In this document: positions 42,413 to 58,509 of the stretch, piece after piece
Position numbering within the stretch: the stretch's first letter is position 1
Layout of the letters: each line of letters begins with the position of its first letter
Origin: Trifolium pratense
Lineage: Eukaryota; Streptophyta; Magnoliopsida; Fabales; Fabaceae
Assembly: GCF_020283565.1 (NCBI RefSeq)
Contig: NC_060060.1
Coordinates: forward strand, 1,302,001 to 1,366,000
Direction of reading: 5' to 3'
DNA length: 64,000 bases
Translations under genes and position numbers: made by a program
The notes under the pieces: model-generated
Seen by the model: the letters and a program-made list of their open reading frames with translations, nothing else
Told to the model about the DNA's origin: nothing
Database searches by the model: none

Positions 42413-43224
42413 TATTATTTCATCGGTCTTGATATTAAGAATCCAAAAATAGAAATATTCTCTTAAATTTTGTGTAATTAATATGTGATCAAGTTTAAAA
42501 AGTGAATTAAATACATGAATTATGATAAAACAATTCATTTTTTGAATCACTAACATGTGTCCTAACTCCTAAGGACACACATTAGCTTTTCCTTTATTTT
42601 ATCAAGTAAAAAAGCAAAAACCATACAAAATGGAACCAAATATGAACTTGTTTGGAGGACCATTAGTGGCAGCTTGCACACATGTGCAAGGTGTGCGACG
42701 GCATCGGGCCTCAAAATTTTGAGGGTCTCAGCTCAAAATTTTGAGGTCCTATAATATTACTTATATATTATTTATACCTATAAAATATCAGATCTATATT
42801 AATAGATTAATTTTTAGGCCCTAAACTAATAGTTATATATTGTTAATGTTCATATAATATCATATGAGTATCAATAGATTAGTTATCTATACTCGTAAAT
42901 ATAGTTTTAGTCCATTTTAATCGTTGCATAAAATTTAAACTTAGATTAGGAGGTTCATTTTTGACGTTATATACAAAGATAATTATTTTGTATTTCTTAT
43001 CCCATTTGATTTAATGTAATTGGTTTAATATTGATAATCTATATGTTTGCAAAAATAAAAATGATTTTTTTATATTATACGCAATTTAAATCGACAGTTT
43101 TTTTATTAAAAAATATTAAATATTAAATTTTTTATATTAAGGGGCCACTTTTATATTTTGCACAGAGCCTCCTAAAATCCGGAGACGCCCCTGAGGACCA
43201 TATATATCATATACACTCTATGAC
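42413..43224. repeat. Degraded dispersed repeat (second member)
   Basis: About 42670-43195 resembles 15885-16340 in its ends (GGGCCTCAAAATTTTGAG... and ...GAGCCTCCTAAAATCCGGAG). A hairpin-like CTAACATGTGTCCTAACTCC/AAGGACACACATTAG lies at about 42549-42585. No coding region remains. Confidence 0.4.
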
Positions 43225-43560
43225 ACTTTGACCATCCAGCTCAACCATGAGTTTCACCTTCAACATGTTCGACTCAGCTTAACCAATAACTTCACTTTAT
43301 GCATGTCCAACATTCTCAACTCAACTCGACCATGATCTTCACCTTCAACATGTCTAGTTCAACTCGACCACGAGCTCTATCTTTGGCGTACCTATTTCAA
43401 CTCGACTATGAGCTTTACCTTCAACATGCGATAGTTTTTTTTTTTTTTTTCTGACCATCCAGGTCATGTTGAGCCCAACCTTTATCAAGACAAGCTCTAT
43501 GTTGTCATTAAGGTCATGTTGAGCTTCACCTTTAGTTCAACTATGTAATTCATTCGGACC
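43225..43560. repeat. Irregular repeat of TCAACTCGACCATGAGC-type units
   Basis: Related segments at about 43240, 43317, 43363 and 43397 (CTCAACCATGAGTTTCACCT, CTCGACCATGATCTTCACCT, CTCGACCACGAGCTCTATCT, CTCGACTATGAGCTTTACCT), each followed by TTCAACATG or TTGGCGTAC. Confidence 0.6.
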
Positions 43561-43654
43561 TCGGCTTAGCCTGCCACGCATCTGGTACGAACATAGTGAT
43601 GTGAGCTACGCGCGCTCCAGCTCCACATGATCTGCACGGACGAGTGACGTGAGT

Positions 43655-43920
43655 TGTAACAGCCCGGGCCCATTTTCTACGTATTTAGTAGGCAATCCCG
43701 GCTGTCACCTCACGATCTTCTCCACCCCCCTCTCTAGTGGAGTTTTTGCTTTCCGTGGGAATCGAACCACGTACCCTGGGGTTCAAATACGTGTTCAAAG
43801 GGTACGTGGTTCGATTCCCACGAAAAGCAAAAACTCCACTAGAGAGGGGGTGGAGAAGATCGTGAGGTGACAACCGGGATTGCCTACTAAATACGTAGAA
43901 AAGGAGCCCAGGCTGTTACA
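43655..43920. mobile_element. 266-bp near-perfect palindromic element
   Basis: Begins TGTAACAGCCCGGGCC and ends GGAGCCCAGGCTGTTACA. The arms (about 120 bp each) stay complementary almost throughout, around a short centre near 43780-43795. Each arm contains a GGTTCGATTCCCACG-type B-box-like motif in opposite orientation (43757-43770 inverted, 43806-43820 direct). The flanks TGAGT (43650-43654) and TGAGC (43921-43925) could be a 4-5 bp duplication. Class unknown. Confidence 0.8.
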
Positions 43921-43950
43921 TGAGCTACGTGTGACATAATTCTTAAATTA

Positions 43951-43990
43951 AATGCTTAAAGAGTGTCTGAGGACACTCGTTATCAAGAAC
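43951..43990. repeat. Partial MITE end
   Basis: ATGCTTAAAGAGTGTCTGAG...ACACTCGTTATCAAGAACC matches the right end of the MITE at 11953-12136. Confidence 0.5.
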
Positions 43991-44290
43991 CATTTAATTA
44001 ATCAAAGTGCATTTTTAATAATTAAAATAACAATATCTATCCTTTAAACTCAATATAAAATACCTTGTCATCATAAAAAAACAACCTTAAAAAATATCTC
44101 CAAAAATAAACTCCAAAAAAATATATATAAAAAAGGACACCTTAGATGTTTCATTTTCATGCTCCTATAACACGTCACATTGTTTTTCTTTTGATTTAGG
44201 ATTCAAATCCATCATCAATAATCATCCACATTCCACACTCAAAGAAACCCAACTTAAACGCTAACTTCTTCTCAATCATCTTCTTCCTTT

Positions 44291-44304
44291 AAACGACGTC
44301 GTTT
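44291..44304 (+). promoter_or_regulatory. Palindrome AAACGACGTCGTTT before RAB2 ATG
   Basis: A perfect 14-bp palindrome 13 bp upstream of the RAB2 start codon. Its core is also found upstream of both EF-1alpha genes. A TATATATAAAAAAG box at about 44121-44134 may be the TATA. Confidence 0.7.
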
Positions 44305-44317
44305 CATCTCCGTAACC

Positions 44318-48635
<4,318 letters not shown>

Positions 48636-48639
48636 TTGG

Positions 48640-50342
48640 GAGGAAAACAATTCTGAATCTAATCCTTTTGTGCATCTGTCTCTAGAAAACTGAGTGCATA
48701 CTCTTTTAGACTTGACATGGAACTTTTTTTTATAGCACTACAATTTCATGTATAGCTTTAATCTCAAAGGCCTTATGACAAATTTGACTGAATAGTTGTT
48801 AAGTTCTAGTAAATGTTTAAAATTGTTGGCTGTTATGTGAAATACCGTTATGGAATTGTTCTATGTCGCGTTTTTTATTTGGCTCGTTTCACTACATTAT
48901 ATCAAACAAGTATGAAGTTGTTTGGTTCATGGTTAGAATTTATTGTTGACGTTTATGGTGAAAAGTTCATTGAGGAACACATTGCTAAGGTCATAACTAG
49001 CTTCTTTCAAAATATATTTTAGTTTGAGAAGGAAAGAAAAAAAAGGTAGTTGTTGACGTGGTTCAGAATCGAATCACCTTTCGATCAATTTAACTGTTAA
49101 TTGGCACAGTCTACAGTTCAGTTATTTGAGCGGTTCAACTGCGGTTTCACTCCGGTTCGAACCGTTTAAAGTAGTTGAACCATGACCTTGTTCAATTTTA
49201 AAACATTGATTCTAATGACTTCACAAAGGAGGAGGTCCATTATTCCTCAAAACTGATGAAAACTACGGCTGCGAGGACATGGTAAATTTGGTTTTCTATA
49301 TCTTCAACTATGGAGGAGATTGGGAAAGAGCCAAACCCTACTTCATTTTTCTGAGTATTAGAAACCAAGGAATATAGGTGAATTCAGACCAATATCGTCA
49401 ATTATTTTTCACATTTCATGTGTCTGATACCTAATTTTATAGAAGTGTTAGAATTTAGAGCTTGTTAACAAATATAAGGCCTGAATAGCAGATGATTGTT
49501 CTCCATAATACAACTCAATTGATAGTTTCAAGACACGTTGAAATGAACGGGCCTAACAATTTGTTTTTTTTTTCCTTCACTTCTCCACACTTAACGCGTG
49601 TGAGTTTAGCCACTATGTTACATGACAACAAAAAAGTAGTCTATCATGTTTTCAAGCGTTTTGAAAATGAGGATAATGCTCATAGTTCATAAAAAGATTA
49701 TTCCACATTAGTTTATGCTAAATTATGGGAAAATTCAGAGTCTCCCTCATGTACATTTTGGTTTGGCTTTACAGTGTGGTGATGATATGGAGACCAGAAA
49801 GGACTGCATTTGGGTGAAACAGACATGGGTTGAATTTGCTATATGGTTAAAGAAAATGATTATTAGTGTTGTGAAAATAAGGAGATGCCTCTAGAGTCAA
49901 CAAGTAGAAAGTCATGGTCAGAAATAAGAATTGTTGTCTTATACTCTTATTAATGGCAAATGGGATATTTGTGTCAATGTGTGATCATCAGAGATGATGG
50001 TGAATTGATTATAGGCTTATAGCAACAGCAATACAACAGAGAGAGGCTGTGTGTTTGAGGCTTTGGTTGATCTTTGCTAGACAGATGTTTTTAAAAATTC
50101 AAACTAGAAAAGACTAAAATTTTGTTATATAAGTCAAACTATATTCATATATGCTGTTATAAGTTGTTTTCATAAACTATCTTAAATAGCTTATAAAATT
50201 AGTTGAAGACAACTAATAGATAAGATATGTCATAAGTTGTTTCTATAAGCTCTAACAACAGTCTCACAACTCACAAGTGATTATGAATTATGATTTATGA
50301 CAGTAAATAAGGACAAATAAGCTTAATTCAACACAGTCTAAC

Positions 50343-50409
<67 letters not shown>

Positions 50410-51300
50410 AGAATGGCATTTGAGGATTGCAAAGCTTATAAGTTTTAACCTTATTTCTTTTGTTTGTAAACATCTTAGGAAGAGAGGCTAACCACTAGCT
50501 CATCTACTGTATTAACTAAGTTTGCTTTGGTAAATTCTGATTCAATCGGTTCTGATTTCTTGCCAAATTCTTTCAATTTAATTATTGAAAGAGAAAGAAC
50601 AAAACGATACAAGAGACATGCCGAAACTGTGTGGCTACATACCGATGTTTTAAAAATCAAACCAAAGAAAGAATTGACAAGATCTCTAAATCATAATTCA
50701 ATCAGATTGAACCAAATGACTAATAATTAAGTAAAAAAAAAATATTCACAAGAAAATCAATTAAACTAACTGCGATTCAACTCTGGTTCAATCTGATCAG
50801 ACATCAATTGAATCATCCAGCAACCTAGCTTACTCAAGGTTCAATAACATTGCCAAAAACACGAAACTTAAGTCATTAAAAGTATGACATTTTTTATTAA
50901 CATTGAAAACTCAAAATTCAGATAAGTACTAGTAGTTCATAAAAAGCCAGACTTTTCAAGAACCGAAAATGCGAAAACAATAATGCTATATTCAAAATCA
51001 AATAACATTATATTGGAACAAAGTACTCACATTCTAGACAACAACAGATTTGGAGTTTACAATTCATAACTTGACATTCTGTATTAGTGACAAAACAATG
51101 CATGGAAAACCAGATCTTGCCCAATTTAGAAATTTCAACTCCAGTTGACATTATTGCCTGTTATGAATACAGATTACTTTGGTTTCCAGTTTCAAAATCT
51201 GAATAAAAAAGAAAACTATTTTCTAGATGGATCATTGCAAGTGAATAAATACATCAAGGTAGCATCACCGCATGTTGGAAGATCAATATCAATACATGCA
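48640..51300. other. Intergenic between RAB2 and ESF2/ABT1
   Basis: No gene. 49040-49210 and 50640-50860 are related sequences in opposite orientation (GGTTCAA/TTGAACC-rich, ending near TTTTAAAACATTG), probably MITEs. 50130-50335 is a decayed 'CATAAGTTGTTT' repeat. Confidence 0.5.
50344..50407. repeat. (AT)n microsatellite
   Basis: About 64 bp of uninterrupted AT dinucleotides. Confidence 0.95.
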
Positions 51301-54300
51301 TTACGAGCCGCCAAATACCTGCAAGGGTCATAGTGGAAAATCTTCAATTAAGAACTAATGGTTTCACACATGTTGACATATTTACTAAAAAATAAAGACA
51401 GCGCAATAACAAAAACAACGGAACAATAAATAATTAATCTTGTACTTACTGCATCTAAAAAATCATCTGACAAGTCAGTTTTACTTCCTTTAGCGTTAGC
51501 ATTGATAGGCTTTGTTTGAGGGAAATGCCGAATCACTTTTTCCACTTGTACCGAGTCTTGTTGAACCTTCTGCTTCTGTGCAAGCCGAATGAAATTATAT
51601 CAATATGAAATGATTCATCAACATGCATGATACTCATTGAAATTTGTAAAATATAGATACAAAGAAGTAGCTGAATTATTATTAATTTTACTTCTCATTA
51701 AAAATTTTGTGGAGTAAGTTATGTGAGCCAGTGTGATGAAAACATAAGCAAAAAGAAGTATATCGCCACAAGTTCTTGCGGATTGAAGGAAAAAGTTAAC
51801 AATATTTTGTCTAAAACAAGTTCTTCCATTCCACAACACAATCATAGCTACAGAGCTTGCCAGTCTATTCCGACTTTAGAGTTAATATAATTCAAGTCAG
51901 AAAAAAAATTATACAATTGAAAAATATTAAGCACATGCAAGTGGACCACAAAATAAAAAGGGATTAGAAATTCATAATACACAATTTTCTATGGATTGCA
52001 AAGAGAAGTGACAGAGATCTAGCAAGCATATAATCAAACATCATCAGGCAGGAAGAATGAGATTTAGTTTGCCAAAAACCAATACGGCAATACCAGTTGC
52101 AAGCTCCTTTAAACCATATATGCCAAGCACGTCACAAACCAACATCTTAAATTTGCAGATAACTCCAAACCCAATATAACTAATTTAAATTATTGTTGTT
52201 CTCGAAATTGGATTTATTTATTTAATTTATCCACAATCTCATTGTTAGGTATGGGGCCTCCTAAGACTAAGAGAGGGCTGGATTCAAAGCCTCAAACAGA
52301 ATATATTGGCTGATAGTCTCAATCAGTTGGTAAAAAACAACTGAATTGTTATAGAACAGAGATAATACACCCTACCACCATTACAGAGAGAATTTTCATG
52401 GGTTAATCTTAGAAAATGATTTAAATGAATGAAGAATTTTATTCCACTTGAAAACCATATCACGGGTTAAAGTCACGGAAAGCAATAAAAACACATGACA
52501 GCCATTTGAAAACCAAAAGGAAACAATGGGGAAGCCAGTGCAAGAGCTTGTTACTTTTTTTTTTGACACAAAAATGCTTGTTACTTTAAAACAATAAAAA
52601 TATATTTTATTTTGAAGCCAAAAGCAATAAAACAAACATGATATTTCAAATTAGAAAACTCAATAATAGGCTAGTGCTACGGTGGACCATTTTCATAAGT
52701 GGTCCACCGTGGTCTAGTGCCTAAAATTATCAGAAATTCCAACAACTGTCAATAATATTCTTTAAGATAAAAAATTACAACTCTCCTAGTCTTTACGGCT
52801 AAAAGAATGACATAATTGAAGTCAGCTCAATACAGGTTACATTCTTATTTTTCATCGTCTTAATCAAACCGATATAAATTAAGTCATTATTTTAGTCATA
52901 AAAACGAGGATGATCATTAACTTATACTTTCAAACAACAATGTATGTTGTCGTTGAAATCTTAAATATTTTTTAAAAATTAGTCCATGATGGACCACTTG
53001 TAGGAGTAGTCCATATTAGAATTTCCCTCAATAATAATGTTATGCTTCATCACTTGCTAATTTCAAGTTCCAATTACTGGACAACTTTTTCTATTAACTA
53101 AAATTGCTATCCATTTTGCAACCAGCCAAAGCCAATTAATAAAAAAAAAAAATATACACATTACTTATTTCCCTAATGGAAACCACTCTTACAATTCTGC
53201 TTATTTGATATGACCCAACCAATAGCAGAAAAAGGTGGTAAAAAACTCCTTTAACCAACACCGATAAAGCTGATCAATAGACAAAGATTATAGAGAGATA
53301 CCTATTTATTTTCTTATCAGGGAAATATTGAAATTGAATTAAGTCATAGAACGATAACTTCATTTAGTTTTAAGTTTTGGTCAAGTGCAAAGACAGTGTA
53401 CCTTTTTTATCCTCTCCTCTATAGCGTTAGAAGCACGCGACTGATCAACTTTGGATATATAGAAGTCCCTCTCTTTCTTGGCAGCAGAAATTTCTATTGC
53501 CACTTGTTGCTCCCGAGTAGCTCTCTTGAAAGCTGTTACAAATATATTTTTTGCTTTAGCTTGAGCTGCTTATTCATCAATAAATAAAATCAAGAACTGA
53601 TCATAAAGTGATTACCTAGTTCTTCAGTTAGATCATCCCACTTGAACTTGCTTAAGTACTTAATATTCCAAAGGTCATAGTAGAAAGATGACCTCTTCCT
53701 TCCCCCTTAAAAAACACAATACAATTCAGAAACTTACAAAACGAAATCATTGCAAACAGACATGAAAAAAAAATCCCAGTAAACACTGTTATGCACACCT
53801 TTTACTTATGTTTCTCCAAATATTAATTAAAAAAATAGTTCTAGAGTCGGTGGGGTAGTATCGTGATTTCCATTAAAGGACTAAATAAGAAATAGCAACA
53901 CACATATCCCCTTCGTTAAAAAGAGTATGTATAGCACCCTAAAAGTACATAATCCTGCTAACACCAAATACTTTCACATAATCTATACAAGTAAACCCTC
54001 ATTCCAGAGTCAATTAAAAGAAGAAAAAAAAATTATGTTCCTATTTATTTCGTGTTTTAGGTATCCAACATATTATCAATTACTAAATTTCAATTTATAT
54101 CTGTATCTTTGTGTGACTAACAATAGACATAACTGTAGAAAGATAACATAGGAGACAAAAGCCAATGCAAGTGATATACCAATTTTTTATAGGCAAATGT
54201 CAATAACTGGTAAGTTAAGAGGAGAGGGAATTTGTTAGCAGCAGGGATCAAACCATTGGACTACACCTTTGGTGACAATGCAAGTGATATAGCGATACTC

Positions 54301-56005
54301 TAGAATTGAAAAACAACATGATGATTTCCATTCAAATGTAACTGGTAAAGAATGACAGTGAGCAAACAAATACCTATCTGTTCACCATTTAACATATTGG
54401 CAACCCTCTTGGCAACACATTTATTGGCAAATTCAACCCATCTACACAATCACAATGCAAAACAATCATCAAAACTTCAATCAGATACCAATCCAATTCA
54501 AAAACCAAATCAAATTAACATAAAAATAAAATAAACTATCACCCTTCTGAATAAGCTTGGTTTTGAGATGCCCGGGCCCGCTTATATTGCACTCTGGCAT
54601 TAGAATCTGCTAAATTAAAAACAAATAAAAATAACCAACCTTAGAACTAACCATGTAGTAATATATTACTCTTTTCTTTCTATCTTGAATATTAGCAAAA
54701 AAATACTCATTTATTCAGCGGTCTCAAATATACAATTTTTTTTTAACTGTTTTTACTATATATTTAATAATGTCTCAAATATGTTTTATTTTCTGATGAT
54801 TCTTTTAGTTTCATCAGATAAGTTCACACGAAGGGAACTTTAAAAAATGCACATGTATTTTATGGGATCAAGAAATTAATCGCATTCAACTATATTTCTT
54901 AATAAAACCGTATCATATAAGTGCATACGTATAAACTAGTTCTATAGAAAAAGATAAAATAAAGTCAAAGTGTTTTCATATAAGCTATAAGCTATCTTAT
55001 GGAAATAAACAGAAAACAACTAACGAACATGTCATAAGTTGTTTCCATAAGCTCTCCTTAACAGTCTCACAAGTGCTTATCACGATAAATAAACTCAAAT
55101 AAACCAATTCAAAAAGCCCCAAGTATGAGATTAGCAACTTGTTTGGATAAACAACTTATTTGCAACTTATAGCACAGACGCGTATCATGATAATCACTTA
55201 TGTATATTCTATGAGCTGTTTTCATAAGCTGTATTGGAGAACTTATGAAAATAAGCTGAAAAAGGCTTAAAAAAAATATCATAAGCTGTTTTTATAAGTT
55301 CTCCCAAACAGTCTCACAAAACTTATGTCAGTAAATAAGCTCAAATATGTCGATCAAAATAGACCCTATGTATTGCTTATAATCCAAACCCGAGCAAGTA
55401 CCGGCCCGTTTGGATTAGCTTATTTTTGAGCTTACAACTTATGCAATATATTATCATAAGTTTGTCGAGGTAGTTTATGATAAAATAGCTTATAAAAATA
55501 CAATTTTCACTAGTGTGAACTTATAAAATAGCATAAAACCTAATTTATATTGCACAAACGGTTTGCATAAGCTCAAAAATAAGCTAATCCAAGCGGGTCC
55601 TAAATATCAAATATTTATTCAACAAATGTTCCTATCTTATCATATCCTATGATTTTTTATGTATTGAAATAAGATGCAATATGATAACAACAAATTAAAA
55701 TCAAAAGAGAAAATTGAATGAAATTATTTGAATGAGTAACCTTGAGGAGCAAGAAAAATTCTTTGAATATCACCAAATTGAGAGAGAAGTTGTCGAAGCT
55801 TAACATGATCCATATGAGGAGGAATGCGACTCAAATAACAAACACCACGCTTATCAGCTTTCTCTGTTTCCTTCTCTAGCTTCTTCTTTAACTTCAATTT
55901 CTTCTTCAATTTCAATTTCAATTCCAATTCCGTTTTCTCTTCATTCGATTTTGTTGTTGTTGTTGTTGTTGCATCAATTTCGTTGTTTTCCTCTGAATTT
56001 TCCAT
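51301..56005 (-). CDS. ESF2/ABT1-like pre-rRNA processing factor (RRM)
   Basis: Homolog of yeast Esf2 / animal ABT1, a nucleolar RNA-binding factor for 18S rRNA maturation. Seven exons on the minus strand: 56005-55741, 54609-54543, 54441-54374, 53705-53616, 53532-53402, 51575-51450, 51318-51301, joining in frame to 254 residues. The N-terminus is acidic then Lys/Leu-rich. The RRM-like domain begins RGVCYLSRIPPHMD (about 53) and includes WVEFANKCVAKRVANMLNG, GGRKRSSFYYDLWNIKYL and FKWDDLTEEL. A basic helix follows (SAAKKERDFYISKVDQS), then RHFPQTKPI. The last exon is 18 nt (VFGGS and stop). Exon 2 has a TAGCAG tandem acceptor. Introns carry MITEs and a SINE. No EST support is available here. 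Confidence 0.92.
52678..53025. mobile_element. MITE-like insert in intron 5 of ESF2/ABT1
   Basis: Starts near GCTACGGTGGACCATTTTCA and contains the perfect hairpin GGTGGACCA/TGGTCCACC (about 52681-52708). The far end has GATGGACCACTTGTAGGAGT (about 52988-53008), an inverted match of the start. Ends not resolved exactly. Confidence 0.5.
54179..54275 (-). mobile_element. SINE in intron 3 of ESF2/ABT1, 16-bp TSD
   Basis: The exact duplication CAATGCAAGTGATATA stands at 54163-54178 and 54276-54291. On the minus strand the body has an A-box-like GGTGTAGTCCAATGG, a B-box-like GGTTTGATCCCTG and an A-rich tail. Confidence 0.8.
54950..55372. repeat. Two decayed 'TTTCATAAGCT' repeats in intron 1 of ESF2/ABT1
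   Basis: Related blocks at about 54960-55120 and 55140-55372 share CATAAGTTGTTTCCATAAGC and AACAGTCTCACAA. A third copy lies at 50130-50330 and fainter traces at 15230-15545. Confidence 0.55.
55403..55600. mobile_element. Tourist-like MITE in intron 1 of ESF2/ABT1
   Basis: Ends GGCCCGTTTGGATTAGCTT and AAGCTAATCCAAGCGGGTCC, inverted. Same family as 26281-26500. Target duplication not clear. Confidence 0.7.
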
Positions 56006-56142
56006 TTTTTCTACTTTTTCAACTTCTTATGTGTTTGTGGTGTTGGAGTTGGGATGGCCGGTGGAATGCGACGCCGGAACGGTGCGGCGGTGTTGTTGCC
56101 GGAGTTTTGAGAATGGTTGAAGCGATTGAGAAGAAGGTTTAA

Positions 56143-56206
56143 TTTAGGGTTTATGAATTGTTGTGACATATAGGAGACTCCACTAGTAACAAAACGACCT
56201 CGTTTT
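56143..56206 (-). promoter_or_regulatory. Promoter motifs of the ESF2/ABT1 gene
   Basis: Minus strand: telo-box AAACCCTAAA at about 56143-56153 and the near-palindrome AAAACGA-GG-TCGTTTT at 56191-56206, one centre base off the ACGACGTCGT palindrome of the other housekeeping genes. Telo-boxes are characteristic of plant ribosome-biogenesis promoters. Confidence 0.65.
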
Positions 56207-56639
56207 GCAGATTTTTATTTATTTATTTATTATATTAAATTAAAAAATAAAATCCACTTAATTATTATTTTTTGACGCATAATTATTTTCTTCTAAAAAA
56301 AATGTGTATTTTTTGTTTTGAATTTTTAAAAAATATTTAGCTCAATTTATTTTTTATTTTTCATATCCACATAAAGTATTTGTTCCGATTTGAATTTTTT
56401 TTAATAGAAATTTGAACATTATTGGCGCTAAATATGGGTATCTTTTTAGCTCTTAATTCAAATTTTAATTCTTCAATTCACTTTCATCAGACACAATTCT
56501 ATTGATAATGTGGAACAATTTAACTAACGGTTACAATATTCTAGTTACTGTTGAAGAAGCTTATGGTTCTAGAGATGTGTTGAAGAGGGGATGTCGGTAT
56601 GTGATTGAGGATGGTAGTAAAGAGTCATGGGTGAGAGAG
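56207..56639. other. Intergenic, no gene seen
   Basis: AT-rich sequence between the ESF2/ABT1 promoter and the LINE fragment. Confidence 0.5.
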
Positions 56640-57370
56640 GGAGGAGGTTTATGACATATTTCCTTCGTCCTAAAATATAAGGAAAAATTGGTGTATTTAG
56701 TCCAATTTTTTATTACCAAATACAATTGGTCGTGTTGCATCTCTCATATGGAGCATTTGGCAGAACAATAACGATGCGGTTTGGAATAATGTAAAACTGG
56801 TGCTGGAGCAGGTTGGCTACAATGCATTTCAGATGTGAAAGACTTGGTTTCATGCTACCAGGATGCAAAATAGCGATCAGCAGAACACGCGTATAACTAC
56901 TGCTGCGACATGGGTGAAACCTCAAGACGGATGGATCAAATGTGACGTTGATGCAAGATTTTTTGAAAGCCAGTATGTTACTACAGTTGCTTGCTGCATT
57001 CAGAACAGCAACGACGAATTTCAATGGGCACAAACCCGCAAATTTAGCTTGCGGTTTTTGGCGGTGGTAGGAGAAGGTATGGCGATGCTTGAGGCGATAC
57101 AACTAGCTATTCATCATGGGTGGTACTTTGTTATTTTTTAAAGTGATTGCCAAGTTTTAGTGAATGTCATTGCTTCTAATTACACGGGAGAAATTACACG
57201 GGAGAAACTGAATTTGGTTCTCTTATTACTAGCATTAAGAATAGTTTACTATTATTGTTCCACTTTGAGGTCAAGTTTGTACGAAGACAAGTGAATATGG
57301 TTGCTCACTCTCTTGCGAGGGTGACCATTTCCTATGCTAATCACCATTATTTCCATGTTATTTCTCCTTG
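56640..57370 (+). pseudogene. LINE-type RNase H (RVT_3) fragment, plus strand
   Basis: Decayed reading frame with WVKPQDGWIKCDVDARF (first active-site D), GEGMAMLEAIQLAIHHGW (E) and, after a stop, SDCQVLVNVI (D), then FVRRQVNMVAHSLAR. This is the plant LINE C-terminal RNase H pattern. A frameshift or stop at about 57141 and an upstream stop at about 56836 disable it. A lone MITE arm (TCCTTCGTCCTAAAATATAA) stands at 56664. Confidence 0.75.
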
Positions 57371-57379
57371 TATTTTTTT

Positions 57380-58150
57380 TTTATAAAATCACAATGCATT
57401 TCATTCATAATATAATAGGTTCAATATAAGATGGACAATGATTAAAAACTTGGGGACTAGCATAAAAGCGAGATGTTTGAGCTAAATCATGAGCAACTTG
57501 GTTAGCTTGTCGTCTAACACAACTGATACTACATTTTTCATTCAAGACTAATAAACTACGACACTTGTCAATGATAGCTCCAAATTCAGTATTATTCCTT
57601 TGCCTTGAGTGAATTGCTTGTACTGCATATTGGAGTTGTTATTCTATTGGAGTCACACAACCAATTCAACACATCTAGGATGTTAGCGCAACAATCGGGG
57701 GAGGGTAGAGCGAGGAACATTCATTTTTGTGACACTTGTTCTTTTGAGCAACACACCTTTGGGTGAACAAGTGGTGTGTCTCCCACTTATAAATGCTCAA
57801 GTCACCACATTCCTATCCAATGTGAGACTATTTCCACAAACTCACACTTGCTATATTTTCAACATAGGATCCCGTGTGCTTCACCTTCTGCGATGAGTGG
57901 TCTGCCATCAAACTTCTTTCATATAAGCTTTCACAAAGCTTACCATTTTCATTCCTTATACAAGCTCCAACACCATAGCAATTATGCTCACCATAACATG
58001 CAGGGTCCACATTACATTTGAGCACTCCTTTTGCTGGTTTTTCCCACACACAAACTGTCATCGCCACATTACCGTTTGATACTTTTTCTAATAACTTCAA
58101 TTGAACGTACGACAAACTTTTAAAAAAATCGTTGAATTTCAATAATCTGA
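57380..58150 (-). pseudogene. LINE-type RNase H (RVT_3) fragment, minus strand, with insertion
   Basis: On the minus strand VWEKPAKGVLKCNVDPACYG (D) and GVGACIRNENGKL are followed by a foreign segment (about 57640-57860, with CACATTGGATAGGAATGTGG and ACTTATAAATGC on opposite strands, promoter- or LTR-like). The frame then resumes as EFGAIIDKCRSLL...RRQANQVAHDLAQTSR. It ends near an A-rich tail at about 57380. Tail-to-tail with the plus-strand fragment. Confidence 0.7.
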
Positions 58151-58328
58151 ACACATAACTACATTTTTTGAATTTTTATAAAAATTTGTGGAGTTGATCT
58201 ACTCAATAAGATATTTAAATTCAACGGTTGGATTGAAAAAATATAATGCCGATATCGAATTATTAAGCTGAGTAAGTCAATGGAAACTTACTCTTGGAGT
58301 CAACGAATCCCTTCTCTATTTAATTAAT

Positions 58329-58509
58329 GGGTATTGCTAAGTAGTGCCCCCGGACACTCTTTAAGCATTCCATTTAAATAAACTTTTCATTCAAAAAATG
58401 AAACACTACAATTTCCATTGCGTTAACTTTGCACACTCTCATAAAAATTCTATAAAAAACTTACTATTTAAGGTCTTAAAGAGTGTTCGGGGTGCTCGTT
58501 AGCATTGCC
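58329..58509. mobile_element. MITE with GTGCCCCCGG/CACTCTTTAAG arms
   Basis: Ends GGGTATTGCTAAGTAGTGCC and GGGGTGCTCGTTAGCATTGCC, inverted, between TTAATTA-containing flanks. Same family as 11953-12136. Confidence 0.75.

Noticed and set aside
43655..43920. CRISPR-like or attachment-site reading of the palindrome
   Set aside because: Plant nuclear context and a single inverted pair; a fold-back transposable element is the simpler reading.
56863..57141. Domesticated RNase H gene
   Set aside because: Stops on both sides and continuation of the domain in another frame after 57141 indicate decay.
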